64,000 bases of DNA from UMGS1370 sp963557065 (GCA_963557065.1 CAUWCT010000042.1:1-64000); one strand, 5' to 3'. Positions 8,379-17,799 are shown, counted from the stretch's first letter. Made by a program: numbers and translations. The notes: generated by a model from the letters alone, not told the origin.

Positions 8379-8783
8379 TTACCTCCAATAAAACATATCA
8401 TAGGAAAATTCCAGTATTGAATCAGAAAGCCGTCTTGTACGGTCGGAAGCCAGAACTTCTATCCGTTGTCCTCCTGTAAAAGAACGGGAAAAAGCAGTGC
8501 TGTTTGGCAGCGCAAAGAGCAGAACCAGAGCCCCGGCTACAGCCGTTCCTACTTGAAGGCTGTAAATAAAAAACTGAAGTCTTTTTGAGGCATGGCTGGT
8601 TTTTACAGCTACCTGCACATCCAGAGAACGGCTTTTTTTTAAAACAGACTGGGAAAAGTCTTTGGGAGCAGGGACAAAATAGTATCGTTCTGTTTCATCA
8701 GAAAACGCTTCCATTAAAACGTCGGAAGCCGCAATTTCTTCTAAGGTTTCCACATAAATTCTGGATTTTGGACTGTTTCTCAT
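8379..8783 (-). CDS. Putative anti-sigma factor, single membrane span
   Basis: A 134-residue protein with a soluble N-terminal part of about 75 residues, one membrane helix at about 76-92, and a short outer tail. I do not recognise a named domain. The assignment rests on context: its start overlaps the ECF sigma gene stop by four bases (ATGA), the usual arrangement for a sigma factor and its membrane-bound inhibitor. GGGAGGAG precedes the ATG. It lacks the HxxxCxxC motif of zinc anti-sigma factors. Confidence 0.6.
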   Translation of the reverse strand: MRNSPKSRIYVETLEEIAASDVLMEAFSDETERYYFVPAPKDFSQSVLKKSRSLDVQVAVKTSHASKRLQFFIYSLQVGTAVAGALVLLFALPNSTAFSRSFTGGQRIEVLASDRTRRLSDSILEFSYDMFYWR

Positions 8784-9289
8784 GTAAGCTCCTCCCTTCG
8801 GTAAAGTTTTTTCAGCATCCCCCTGGCGCGGTAAATCTGTGTCTGAAGCGTTTTTATATTTTTACCGGTTTTTGCGGCAATTTCGCTGATTTCAATTTCA
8901 TGGTAGTAGTAGTCAAGGGCCACATCTCTGTAAGGGGATGATAGTTTGCAGCAGCAGTCATAAAGGTGTTTTTTGACGGCGGCTTCCAGACATAATTCTT
9001 CCGGGGAAGACTGATTGTCTGCAAGACCGGTAAAGTAATCATCTGCAGTGGGTACGCTGCGCCTGCCTGCCCGTTTTAAATAGTCGATGCACTTGTTGGT
9101 GGCAATGCGGCACAGCCATGCCCGTTCGTTGGAGCCGTCAAAATGAGACAGATGTCTGTAGGCGGAGAGAAAGGTGTCCTGCGCCAAATCTTCAGCATCA
9201 AAATAATCGCCGGTAAGCCGGAAACAGATGGAATAAATTAAATTTTGATATTGGCGGATCAGGCGTTCCAGTGTTTCTTCATCGCTCAA
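8780..9289 (-). CDS. ECF-type RNA polymerase sigma factor
   Basis: A 169-residue sigma-70 family protein of the extracytoplasmic-function class. Region 2 spans about residues 10-75 (FRLTGDYFDAEDLAQDTF, then W-R-I-A-T-N-KCIDYLKR) and region 4 about 105-165, with an IAAKTGKNIKTLQTQIYRARGML helix-turn-helix. The start is TTG at 9287-9289, preceded by GGAGAG. A TATAAT-like -10 lies upstream on the minus strand near 9322. It probably autoregulates its operon with the two membrane proteins; the inducing signal is unknown. Confidence 0.92.
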   Translation of the reverse strand: MSDEETLERLIRQYQNLIYSICFRLTGDYFDAEDLAQDTFLSAYRHLSHFDGSNERAWLCRIATNKCIDYLKRAGRRSVPTADDYFTGLADNQSSPEELCLEAAVKKHLYDCCCKLSSPYRDVALDYYYHEIEISEIAAKTGKNIKTLQTQIYRARGMLKKLYRREELT

Positions 9290-9466
9290 GTAAGTCTCTC
9301 TCCTTCCTTTTTGGTATTCTACTTATTATAACGGATGGAAGGGGCAAATGTCTTCATTAAATTTTTTTATAAAGTGCCGGATATGGAAGGATATTTTCAA
9401 GAGTCACTGGTTATTTTTTACAAAGTGTGGTAGACTAATACCATCATAAACTGGGGAGGTGTTTTT

Positions 9467-9745
9467 GTGCAGAGAGTTATCCGTTACCATGTAATTGCCA
9501 GAGGGAGAGTCCAAAATGTAGGATGCCGGTTTTTTGTGTGTATGGAAGCCAGACCTTTAGGGATTACCGGATATGTGGAAAATCTTTATGACGGTACGGT
9601 TCAGATGGAACTTCAGGGCGATCCGGTCAAACTGTCTCTGCTGTTAGATGCCATCCGCAAGGGCAACGGCTATATGCGGGTAGAGGATCTGGATATTACA
9701 GAAATACCGGTAAAACCAGGAGAAAAGCAGTTTTTGATGGATTAG
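9467..9745 (+). CDS. acyP: Acylphosphatase
   Basis: A 92-residue acylphosphatase with the phosphate loop GRVQNVGCRFFV carrying the catalytic Arg21 and the catalytic Asn in GYVENLYDGTV (Asn39). It hydrolyses acyl phosphates in the cytoplasm. Start is GTG at 9467, preceded by GGGGAGGT. It leads the deoB-deoC-phosphorylase operon, 17 bp before deoB. A TGGTAGACT extended -10 around 9427-9435 may serve the operon, with no good -35. Confidence 0.88.
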   Translation: MQRVIRYHVIARGRVQNVGCRFFVCMEARPLGITGYVENLYDGTVQMELQGDPVKLSLLLDAIRKGNGYMRVEDLDITEIPVKPGEKQFLMD

Positions 9746-9762
9746 ACTGAGGAGGTTTTTAT

Positions 9763-10920
9763 ATGAAGCGTGTGTTTTTAATCGTGCTGGACAGTGTGGG
9801 AATCGGGGAGATGCCGGATGCAGCCGAATTTGGAGATGAGGGTAGCAATACACTGGCTGCTGCTGCTACAAGTCCGTATTTTTCCATGCCCAATATGAAA
9901 AGACTGGGGCTGTTTAATATTGAAGGTGTGAATTGTCAGGAGAAAGAGGAAAATCCCCGGGGAGCAGTGGCAAGAATGACGGAAGTTTCCAAAGGAAAGG
10001 ACACAACGATTGGACATTGGGAGATAGCAGGCGTGATTTCTCCAGAGCCTCTTCCCACATTTCCGGATGGATTTCCCAAAGAGTTATTAGAGGCATTTGA
10101 AAAGGAAACAGGAAGAAAGGTAATTTGCAACAAGCCATATTCCGGCACAGAAGTCATCAAAGATTACGGCAGGGAGCATGTGGAGACAGGAGCGCTGATT
10201 GTTTATACATCCGCAGACAGTGTATTCCAGATTGCAGCGCATGAGGACGTAGTTCCTATAGAAGAATTGTACCGTTACTGTGAGATTGCCCGCCGCCTGT
10301 GCACAAAGAAATATGGAGTTGGTCGCGTCATTGCCCGCCCATTTGAGGGAGAGTGGCCTTACAAAAGGACTTCAAGACGTCACGATTACTCTCTGGTTCC
10401 GCCAAAGGCTACCATGCTGGACGCAATTACAGCTTCCGGGAAGCAGGTGCTTGCAGTGGGAAAGATTAACGATATTTTTGCCGGACAGGGTATCAGTGAG
10501 ATGGTCAGGACCGCTAATAATGCAGAAGGAATTGACCGGACTATGGAATATCTGGGGCGGGATTTTGAAGGACTGTGCTTTATCAATCTGGTGGATTACG
10601 ATATGCTTTACGGACACCGCAACGATGTAGACGGCTATGCCAAAGCCCTGACTTATTTTGATAATCGGCTTCCGGAGATTTTAGGGGCGATGAAAGAGGA
10701 TGATATTTTGATGATCACAGCCGATCATGGATGTGATCCCATTACACCGTCTACGGATCATTCCAGAGAATATACGCCTCTGGTGATAGCGGGAGCCAGG
10801 GTCAAACCAGGAGTAAATTTAGGGACCAGAGGTTCTTTTGCAGATATAGCCGCCACGATTTTAGAGTATTTGGGAGTTGATGGAGACATTGCCGGGGAAA
10901 GCTTTTTAAAAGAAATATAA
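9763..10920 (+). CDS. deoB: Phosphopentomutase
   Basis: A 385-residue member of the alkaline phosphatase superfamily that interconverts ribose or deoxyribose 1-phosphate and 5-phosphate. It opens RVFLIVLDSVGIGEMPDA (metal-binding Asp), has KGKDTTIGHWE with the Thr that is phosphorylated, and ends with the metal sites MITADHGCDP and DHSREYTP. Length is typical. AGGAGG precedes the ATG. It converts deoxyribose 1-phosphate from the phosphorylase downstream into the substrate of DeoC. Confidence 0.97.
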   Translation: MKRVFLIVLDSVGIGEMPDAAEFGDEGSNTLAAAATSPYFSMPNMKRLGLFNIEGVNCQEKEENPRGAVARMTEVSKGKDTTIGHWEIAGVISPEPLPTFPDGFPKELLEAFEKETGRKVICNKPYSGTEVIKDYGREHVETGALIVYTSADSVFQIAAHEDVVPIEELYRYCEIARRLCTKKYGVGRVIARPFEGEWPYKRTSRRHDYSLVPPKATMLDAITASGKQVLAVGKINDIFAGQGISEMVRTANNAEGIDRTMEYLGRDFEGLCFINLVDYDMLYGHRNDVDGYAKALTYFDNRLPEILGAMKEDDILMITADHGCDPITPSTDHSREYTPLVIAGARVKPGVNLGTRGSFADIAATILEYLGVDGDIAGESFLKEI

Positions 10921-10944
10921 AACATAAGGAAGAGAGGAATATAC

Positions 10945-11616
10945 ATGGACAAGAACGAGATTTTTAAAACAGTGGATCACACCCTCCTGACGCAGGGAGC
11001 AACCTGGGCGGAGATTAAGGAAATCTGTGATGATGCAGTAGCTTACAAGACGGCTTCTGTATGTATTCCGCCGTCCTATGTGAAACGGGCGGCCGAGTAT
11101 CTGGGAGATAAGATGCCGGTCTGCACAGTAATCGGATTTCCTAACGGCTATAACACTGCAAAGGTAAAGGTATTTGAGACCAGAGACGCCATTGAAAACG
11201 GTGCAAAAGAAATTGATATGGTGATCAATATCGGGGATTTAAAGGATAAAAATTACAAAAAGATCGAGGAAGAGATTCGGGAGATTAAAGAGGCCTGCGG
11301 CGATAAGATCTTAAAAGTCATTATTGAGACCTGCCTGCTGACAGATGAAGAAAAGATTAAGATGTGCCAGATTGTCACAGATGCGGGAGCGGATTATATC
11401 AAAACGTCCACTGGATTTTCCACAGCCGGCGCAACCTTTGACGATATTGCATTGTTTGCAAAACACGTAGGGCCGGACGTTAAGATGAAGGCAGCCGGCG
11501 GCATTAAGTCCTTTGAGGATGCGGAAACATTTATCAAACTGGGAGCGTCCAGACTGGGGACCAGCCGTATTGTGAAACTGGCAAAAGCAGAGGTAATTGA
11601 AGAGGGAAGCTATTAA
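10945..11616 (+). CDS. deoC: Deoxyribose-phosphate aldolase
   Basis: A 223-residue class I aldolase that cleaves deoxyribose 5-phosphate to acetaldehyde and glyceraldehyde 3-phosphate. The TIM-barrel start (VDHTLL), the KVIIETCLL strand and YIKTSTGFS with the Schiff-base lysine are present, as is MKAAGGIKS near the C-terminus. It sits 24 bp after deoB in the same operon, completing entry of the nucleoside sugar into glycolysis. Confidence 0.97.
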   Translation: MDKNEIFKTVDHTLLTQGATWAEIKEICDDAVAYKTASVCIPPSYVKRAAEYLGDKMPVCTVIGFPNGYNTAKVKVFETRDAIENGAKEIDMVINIGDLKDKNYKKIEEEIREIKEACGDKILKVIIETCLLTDEEKIKMCQIVTDAGADYIKTSTGFSTAGATFDDIALFAKHVGPDVKMKAAGGIKSFEDAETFIKLGASRLGTSRIVKLAKAEVIEEGSY

Positions 11617-11648
11617 TCGGGAAATGACAGAACTGTAACATGTACTGC

Positions 11649-11684
11649 AGCCCCGTTCAGATACACGTTTGTCTGGGCGGGGCT
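11649..11684 (+). promoter_or_regulatory. GC-rich hairpin between deoC and the phosphorylase gene
   Basis: AGCCCCG and CAGA pair with TCTG and CGGGGCT around a 10-base loop. There is no U run, so it is more likely a processing or stabilising structure inside the operon than a terminator. Confidence 0.5.
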
Positions 11685-11712
11685 AAAATAAATGGCGAGG
11701 AGGTTAAAATCT

Positions 11713-13038
11713 ATGAGAATGTACGATCTGATTGAAGAAAAAAAACGGGGAGAGACGCTTTCGGATCAGGAGATTGCATATATGATCCAGGGATTTACCA
11801 GAGGAGAGATTCCGGATTATCAGATGGCTGCCATGTTAATGGCCATTTACTTTAAGGGAATGAGTGATGAGGAGATCACTGCCATGACCATGGAGATGGC
11901 AAAATCCGGGGATATGGTAGATTTAAGCGGGATAAAGGGAATCAAAGTAGACAAACACAGCACCGGAGGCGTGGGAGATAAGACCACGCTGATTATCGGA
12001 CCCATTGTGGCTGCCTGCGGGGTAAAAGTGGCAAAAATGTCCGGAAGAGGACTGGGGCATACAGGGGGAACGATTGACAAGCTGGAGAGCATACCGGGAT
12101 TTTCTACATCTATTCCCAGAGAGGAATTTTTTGACATTGTAAACCGTACGGGCATTGCAGTAATCGGCCAGTCCGGCAACATGGTTCCCGCAGATAAAAA
12201 GATTTACGCTCTTAGGGATGTCACTGCCACTGTGGACAGCATTCCTCTCATTGCTTCTTCTATTATGAGCAAAAAGATTGCGGCAGGAAGCGATGGGATT
12301 GTTCTGGATGTAAAGACGGGTAGCGGAGCGTTTATGAAAACATTAGACGACTCCATTGCTCTGGCACAGAAAATGGTAGCCATTGGAACCAGAGCAGGAA
12401 GAAACTGCTGCGCCCTGATTACGGATATGGACGTGCCTTTGGGTCATGCAGTGGGAAATGCACTGGAAATCAAGGAATCCATAGAAGTGTTAAAGGGAGG
12501 CGGACCAGAGGATCTTCGGGAAGTATCTCTTGGACTGGCTGCCAATATGCTGTACATGGCCCAAAAGGGAACTATCGAGGAATGTTACAGGCTGGCAGAG
12601 GAAGCCATTGAAAATGGAAGCGCCCTTAAGGCCCTGGCCCGTATGGTGGAAGGTCAGGGAGGCGATAAGAGTTACGTGGAACAGCCTGACAAATTTCCAT
12701 GCGCCCCCTATTCTTATGAAGTTCTGGCAGATAAAGAAGGCATTATCACACATATGGACACAGAATCCGTAGGAATTGCGTCCGTTCTTCTGGGAGCGGG
12801 GCGAAGCAAAAAAGAAGATGTGATTGATCCATGGGCCGGAATTATTTTAAAGAAAAAATATGGGGAGAAGGTACAGGCAGGAGATGTGCTGGCAGTGCTG
12901 TATGCTTCTGACGAATCTCTGTTTGGAGATGCAGCCCGGAAGTTAAAGAGCGCTTATACCATTGGCATACGCATTCAGGAAGAGAAAAAACGGATTTACG
13001 CCAGAGTAACCAGAGAGCAGGTGGAAAGATTTATTTAA
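11713..13038 (+). CDS. pdp: Pyrimidine-nucleoside (thymidine) phosphorylase
   Basis: A 441-residue phosphorylase that splits thymidine, deoxyuridine or uridine into base and (deoxy)ribose 1-phosphate. The signature VDKHSTGGVGDK, the GRGLGHTGGTIDKLESIPG block and DVKTGSGAFM match the family. ATG 11713 is used: GAGGAGGT lies 8 bases upstream and MRMYDLIEEKKRG is the usual start; an earlier ATG at 11692 would only add MARRLKS. It ends the acyP-deoB-deoC-pdp operon. I cannot distinguish PyNP from strict thymidine phosphorylase by eye. Confidence 0.95.
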   Translation: MRMYDLIEEKKRGETLSDQEIAYMIQGFTRGEIPDYQMAAMLMAIYFKGMSDEEITAMTMEMAKSGDMVDLSGIKGIKVDKHSTGGVGDKTTLIIGPIVAACGVKVAKMSGRGLGHTGGTIDKLESIPGFSTSIPREEFFDIVNRTGIAVIGQSGNMVPADKKIYALRDVTATVDSIPLIASSIMSKKIAAGSDGIVLDVKTGSGAFMKTLDDSIALAQKMVAIGTRAGRNCCALITDMDVPLGHAVGNALEIKESIEVLKGGGPEDLREVSLGLAANMLYMAQKGTIEECYRLAEEAIENGSALKALARMVEGQGGDKSYVEQPDKFPCAPYSYEVLADKEGIITHMDTESVGIASVLLGAGRSKKEDVIDPWAGIILKKKYGEKVQAGDVLAVLYASDESLFGDAARKLKSAYTIGIRIQEEKKRIYARVTREQVERFI

Positions 13039-13119
13039 ATCTGCTGGACAGATATTAAGTTCCCATGTTATCCTAAAAAGGAAACTCGCAAAAATAAAAT
13101 ACGAGGGGGATTACTTACC

Positions 13120-14769
13120 ATGAGAAAAAGTATCAAACGTTCTGTTGCTCTGCGCATTGGAGCTGCGCTGTGTTCATCGCTGATTCTGTGTGCTACAATC
13201 AATATTGGAATTGCGCGTATCCGCGGTGTACAGGAGAAGAACGCAGGTATTGAGAGTGTTTTGGAAAAGGTACAGGTAGCTGAAGCAGCCCATTACAGAT
13301 GGTCTAGCGAACTGAGCAGCGCAGTGTATGAAGGCGGTAAGTTTACAGGGAGTACGGACCCTACAGCCTGCGGACTTGGACAATGGATTTACGGGGAACT
13401 GGGACTGGAAGATGATACGTTATCAAACCTGCGGAATGAAGTGGAGCCAATGCACAAGGCTTTGCATGAATCCGCTCTCCATGTGCTGGATTTGTATGAG
13501 CAGGAACCGGAAGAAGCACAGGAATACTACCATACTGTAATCAAAAAAGATGTAGATTCTCTGATTGCTAAATTAGACAAGATAGTAGAACGTACCAGCC
13601 TGTTAAGCACACAGAGCATGGAGCGGATGGCTGCGGCCATTGCAATGATGCAGATTCTGACAGTGATCTGCTGCCTGCTTTCGCTGGGATGTCTGATTAG
13701 CATGGCTTATTATGTTGTTGTTCACATTGTACGTCCGATTTTAAATATTGCAAAGGAAAGCGAACCATTGACAGAGGGACGGCTGAATCTGGAACTCAGC
13801 CATCATACCGATAACGAGTTAGGAGCGTTGGCGGATACTTTAAGAAAGGCAATGGCCCGGATTGACGGTTACGTGTCTGATATTAATCAAATTATGGAGA
13901 AAATGGCAGACAGCAATTTTGATGTGGATGTTTCCCAGTCATTTATTGGAGACTTTTGTTCGATAGAAGCTTCTATTAAGAAAATGGCAGATTCTATGTC
14001 CAAAACTATCTATAAGGTAAATCAGGCAACCAGACAGGTTACAAATGGAGCTGAGCAGATTTCCTCCAGTTCCCAGGCGTTGGCGCAGGGAGCAGCCGAA
14101 CAGGCGAGCGAGGTGGAGCAGCTGATGCAGGCTTTGAAAAAGCTGTCAGAAAACGCAGAGAAAAATGCGGCGGCAGCCCGGTCAGTACAGGAGAATGCGC
14201 GCCAGACCGATACGCAGATATCTGAAAGCAACAGTAAGATGAACCAGATGGTTGCTGCAATCGAAGATATCCGAAAGTCTTCCAAAGAGATTGAAAATAT
14301 CATTTCGACAATCGAAAGCATTGCATTCCAGACCAATATTCTGGCATTAAATGCAGCTGTGGAGGCAGCGCGTGCCGGTACAGCGGGAAAGGGATTTGCA
14401 GTTGTTGCAGATGAAGTGAGAAACCTGGCCGGCCAGTCGGATCATGCGGCAAAAGCCACAAAAGTTCTGATTGAAAATTCTGTTGAGGCAGTAAGAAGAG
14501 GAAGCAGTATTGTAGAGGAAGTCTCTCAGACCATGCAAAATACCCTGGAACTCGCAGCGCAGTCAGCAGGAGCGATTGATGATATTGCAAAAGCAGTGCA
14601 CGAAGAGGCAGGAGCAATTACACAGGTTACATATGGAATCGAACAGATTTCAGCCATTGTACAGACAAACTCTGCTACCAGTCAGGAGGTTGCGGCAGTC
14701 AGCGAGCAGCTGTTCTCCCAGACCCGGGTTTTAAGTGATCAGACCAGGATGTTTAAGATTAAGAAATAA
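13120..14769 (+). CDS. Methyl-accepting chemotaxis protein with extracellular CZB-like domain
   Basis: A 549-residue chemoreceptor: membrane helix at about 11-33, outer sensor about 35-165, second helix about 168-200, HAMP region about 200-290, then a coiled-coil signalling domain whose tip reads ESIAFQTNILALNAAVEAARAG. The sensor carries His58 followed by W, CGLGQW with Cys84, and His112 and His116, the three-His one-Cys pattern of CZB zinc-binding domains. In most described proteins CZB is cytoplasmic; here it lies between the two membrane helices. No other chemotaxis gene is nearby. Confidence 0.88.
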   Translation: MRKSIKRSVALRIGAALCSSLILCATINIGIARIRGVQEKNAGIESVLEKVQVAEAAHYRWSSELSSAVYEGGKFTGSTDPTACGLGQWIYGELGLEDDTLSNLRNEVEPMHKALHESALHVLDLYEQEPEEAQEYYHTVIKKDVDSLIAKLDKIVERTSLLSTQSMERMAAAIAMMQILTVICCLLSLGCLISMAYYVVVHIVRPILNIAKESEPLTEGRLNLELSHHTDNELGALADTLRKAMARIDGYVSDINQIMEKMADSNFDVDVSQSFIGDFCSIEASIKKMADSMSKTIYKVNQATRQVTNGAEQISSSSQALAQGAAEQASEVEQLMQALKKLSENAEKNAAAARSVQENARQTDTQISESNSKMNQMVAAIEDIRKSSKEIENIISTIESIAFQTNILALNAAVEAARAGTAGKGFAVVADEVRNLAGQSDHAAKATKVLIENSVEAVRRGSSIVEEVSQTMQNTLELAAQSAGAIDDIAKAVHEEAGAITQVTYGIEQISAIVQTNSATSQEVAAVSEQLFSQTRVLSDQTRMFKIKK

Positions 14770-14903
14770 CTGCTCATATTCCAAAGACCAGGGGATAAAG
14801 AGATAGCATATCCGCAGGAAAAAGTCGGACCAACATTCCTTGTAATGTCTCTATGGTAGGATAAAAGAAAACATGAATTATGGATGCGGCGGGAGGGCTG
14901 GAT

Positions 14904-16004
14904 ATGCGAAAAAAGAAATTACTGTTCGGGATGGGAATTTTGACTGCGTATGCAGTGCTGGGATTAGGTGGATGTCAGAGTGAGAACCCGAAGATCCTGG
15001 AAAAAACAGAAATCAGTACAGAAGAAATGAGCAAAACAGAAAGTGGTAAGATAGAACCTGTTGAGACAGAAAACAGAGGAACAGGAGACAGCCTGGAAAC
15101 GTCTTCTGAAGCAGAGGAAGTTCTGACAATGCCTCCCCAAATGCAGCTATCAGATTCTCTGTCTGGCAGTTCCCAGTCGTTTTCGATTTCGTCTGGTTCT
15201 TATACTTGGAACATGAAGGGAAATGAGGACTTCGAGGGAGTTGTGGCCTGTGGCGCACATCCGCTGGAGGTTAGCGAAGATGCTCCCAAATTGTATGTTC
15301 CAGATTATCACCAGATGACAAAAACCCCGTATCTGGTATCCTGTCCGGTGATGCCGGATCAGATTCGGCTGACCAGCTGGGGCCATTCTGCCCTGGGAAA
15401 CGTGGAGAATTCAGCAGAAGAAATGGTAGTCTATGAAAATGAGACACTGATTGAACTGGAAGCAGGAAAAGTCTATGCGCTGACGGCTGTGTGGGAAAAG
15501 GAGAAGGAAGAGCGCAGGGGATTTTCTGGAGAAGCACAGTATGTGTTTCTGACAGACAGCAGGCAGTCAGAGCAATCAGAACGGATTCGGCCGGAACAGA
15601 CAGAACCTTTAAATGATATGGTGCTCTATACTTCTTATCCGTTTTCTTATAGGGAGAAAGAATGGGAACTTCAGAAATTTGTCCAGAAAGATATGCTGAT
15701 AGATGGGGAACTGGCAATGGATGACAGGTGTCGTTTCGCTGTTTCCCTGACTTCAGGAGAAACAGAGTACCGTTTTTTTGACGAGATCGTTCAGCTTGGA
15801 GAACCGCAGGCAGATGTCTGGATCGATATAGAAGATCGCCTTCATGTTGTACTTTGGGATAGGCGGACCGCCAGATACCAGATTACGGATTTTGTGTATA
15901 ATCCGGAAATGGATGAATTTGTTGGTCAGAATCTAATCAATGGAGAAGGGATAAACTATCTGGGAACGACAGAGGGAGGGAAACCGAATAATAGATTGGA
16001 GTAG
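14904..16004 (+). CDS. Putative lipoprotein of unknown function
   Basis: A 366-residue secreted protein. The basic start MRKKK, a hydrophobic stretch and the lipobox LGGC (Cys24) indicate a lipid-anchored surface protein, followed by a Ser/Glu/Thr-rich linker of about 75 residues. The remainder shows no domain I recognise. ATG 14904 is preceded by GGAGGG; an ATG at 14880 is less likely because it would bury the signal peptide. It may be a single-gene unit with its own terminator. Confidence 0.75.
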   Translation: MRKKKLLFGMGILTAYAVLGLGGCQSENPKILEKTEISTEEMSKTESGKIEPVETENRGTGDSLETSSEAEEVLTMPPQMQLSDSLSGSSQSFSISSGSYTWNMKGNEDFEGVVACGAHPLEVSEDAPKLYVPDYHQMTKTPYLVSCPVMPDQIRLTSWGHSALGNVENSAEEMVVYENETLIELEAGKVYALTAVWEKEKEERRGFSGEAQYVFLTDSRQSEQSERIRPEQTEPLNDMVLYTSYPFSYREKEWELQKFVQKDMLIDGELAMDDRCRFAVSLTSGETEYRFFDEIVQLGEPQADVWIDIEDRLHVVLWDRRTARYQITDFVYNPEMDEFVGQNLINGEGINYLGTTEGGKPNNRLE

Positions 16005-16027
16005 ATACTATTTCTCATAAAAACTAA

Positions 16028-16065
16028 GCCGCCCCAGGTGATTTACCTGGGGCGGCGGCCTTTTT
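16028..16065. terminator. Bidirectional terminator
   Basis: A 12-bp perfect stem, GCCGCCCCAGGT with ACCTGGGGCGGC, followed by TTTTT on the plus strand and preceded by A-rich sequence, so it can serve both the lipoprotein gene and convergent pckA. Confidence 0.9.
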
Positions 16066-16074
16066 GCGATGAAA

Positions 16075-17682
16075 TTATAACTGAGGACCAGCAGGAACTA
16101 AAGCCTTGCCGGCTTCGTTGCCTTCATATTTTGCAAAGTTCTTAATGAATCTTGCAGCCAGATCCTTAGCTTTTTCTTCCCACTGGGAAGCATCTGCATA
16201 AGTGTCGCGAGGATCCAGAATGCCGGTATCTACGCCTGGCAGTTCGGTCGGGATCTCGAAATTGAAGTATGGAAGCTTCTTGGTTGGTGCATTTAAAATA
16301 TCGCCGTTTAAGATAGCGTCGATGATGCCGCGGGTATCGCGAATGGAGATACGCTTACCGGTTCCGTTCCATCCGGTATTTACTAAGTATGCCTTAGCGC
16401 CGCTCTTTTCCATCTTCTTAACCAGTTCTTCTGCGTACTTGGTTGGGTGCAGCTCTAAGAATGCCTGTCCAAAGCAAGCGGAGAAGGTAGGAGTAGGCTC
16501 GGTAATGCCGCGTTCTGTACCAGCTAACTTAGCAGTGAAACCGGATAAGAAGTAGTACTGGGTCTGCTCAGGAGTTAAAACAGATACTGGAGGCAGTACG
16601 CCGAATGCATCTGCAGATAAGAAGATTACGTTCTTTGCATCTGGAGCAGCGGAAACAGGGCGAACAATCTTTTCAATGTGGTCGATTGGGTAAGATACAC
16701 GAGTGTTCTCGGTTACGCTCTTGTCAGCGAAATCGATCTTGCCGTCCTTGTCTAAGGTTACGTTCTCAAGAAGAGCGTTGCGCTTGATTGCATTGTAGAT
16801 ATCCGGTTCGGAATCCTTATCCAGGTTGATAACCTTTGCATAGCAGCCGCCCTCAAAGTTAAACACGCCGTTGTCATCCCAGCCATGCTCGTCATCGCCG
16901 ATCAGCAGACGCTTCGGATCGGTAGACAGAGTAGTCTTGCCGGTACCGGACAGACCAAAGAAGATAGCGGTATTTTCGCCGTTCATATCGGTATTTGCGG
17001 AGCAGTGCATGGAAGCGATGCCCTTTAATGGAAGGTAGTAGTTCATCATAGAGAACATACCCTTCTTCATCTCGCCGCCGTACCAGGTATTTACGATAAC
17101 CTGCTCGCGGGAGGTGATGTTGAACATAGCAGCAGTCTCGGAATTTAAGCCCAGTTCTTTATAATTTTCAACTTTTGCTTTGGAAGCGTTGTAAACAATG
17201 AAGTCCGGTTCAAAGTTTGCCAGCTCTTCTTCAGAAGGCTGAATAAACATATTGGTTACAAAGTGTGCCTGCCATGCAACTTCCATAATGAAACGGATAG
17301 CCATGCGGGTATCTTTATTGGCGCCGCAGAAAGCATCTACAACAAACAGTCTTTTGCCGGACAGTTCTTTTAATGCAATGTCTTTTACAGCGTCCCATGC
17401 TTCCTGAGAAGCCGGATGGTTGTCGTTTTTGTATTCGTCAGAAGTCCACCATACAGTGTCTTTGGAGTTTTCATCCATAACGATGAATTTGTCTTTTGGA
17501 GAACGGCCGGTATAGATACCAGTCATTACATTTACTGCGCCCAGTTCGCTGACCTGGCCTTTTTCGTAGCCTTCCAGTTCTGGTTTGGTCTCTTCCTCGA
17601 ATAACATTTCATAAGAAGGATTGTACACAATTTCTGTGGTGCCGGTAATGCCGTACTTGGTTAAATCGATCTTTGACATCAT
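16075..17682 (-). CDS. pckA: Phosphoenolpyruvate carboxykinase (ATP)
   Basis: A 535-residue ATP-type PEP carboxykinase that interconverts oxaloacetate plus ATP and PEP plus CO2. It shows the TGRSPKDKF substrate motif, the WYGGEMKKG segment, the kinase P-loop GLSGTGKTTLS and the metal-binding GDDEHGW. In anaerobic gut Clostridia it often runs toward oxaloacetate. AGAGGT lies 6 bases before the first of two adjacent ATGs. It is monocistronic, with a sigma-A promoter at 17772-17799. Confidence 0.97.
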   Translation of the reverse strand: MMSKIDLTKYGITGTTEIVYNPSYEMLFEEETKPELEGYEKGQVSELGAVNVMTGIYTGRSPKDKFIVMDENSKDTVWWTSDEYKNDNHPASQEAWDAVKDIALKELSGKRLFVVDAFCGANKDTRMAIRFIMEVAWQAHFVTNMFIQPSEEELANFEPDFIVYNASKAKVENYKELGLNSETAAMFNITSREQVIVNTWYGGEMKKGMFSMMNYYLPLKGIASMHCSANTDMNGENTAIFFGLSGTGKTTLSTDPKRLLIGDDEHGWDDNGVFNFEGGCYAKVINLDKDSEPDIYNAIKRNALLENVTLDKDGKIDFADKSVTENTRVSYPIDHIEKIVRPVSAAPDAKNVIFLSADAFGVLPPVSVLTPEQTQYYFLSGFTAKLAGTERGITEPTPTFSACFGQAFLELHPTKYAEELVKKMEKSGAKAYLVNTGWNGTGKRISIRDTRGIIDAILNGDILNAPTKKLPYFNFEIPTELPGVDTGILDPRDTYADASQWEEKAKDLAARFIKNFAKYEGNEAGKALVPAGPQL

Positions 17683-17771
17683 ACATTTACCTCTTTTCTT
17701 TCATAGTGAAAATCACTGCCTGTAATGACAGTATAATCAGAAGTAATCAAAAAAACGATTCTTCTAATCAT

Positions 17772-17799
17772 ATTATACATCATTCATTAATAAAAGCAA
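17772..17799 (-). promoter_or_regulatory. pckA promoter
   Basis: On the minus strand, TTGCTT (17794-17799) and TATAAT (17772-17777) with 16-bp spacing, 90 bases upstream of the pckA start. Confidence 0.7.

Noticed and set aside
11649..11684. Hairpin before the phosphorylase gene as a transcription terminator
   Set aside because: No U tract follows, and the downstream gene belongs functionally to the same pathway.
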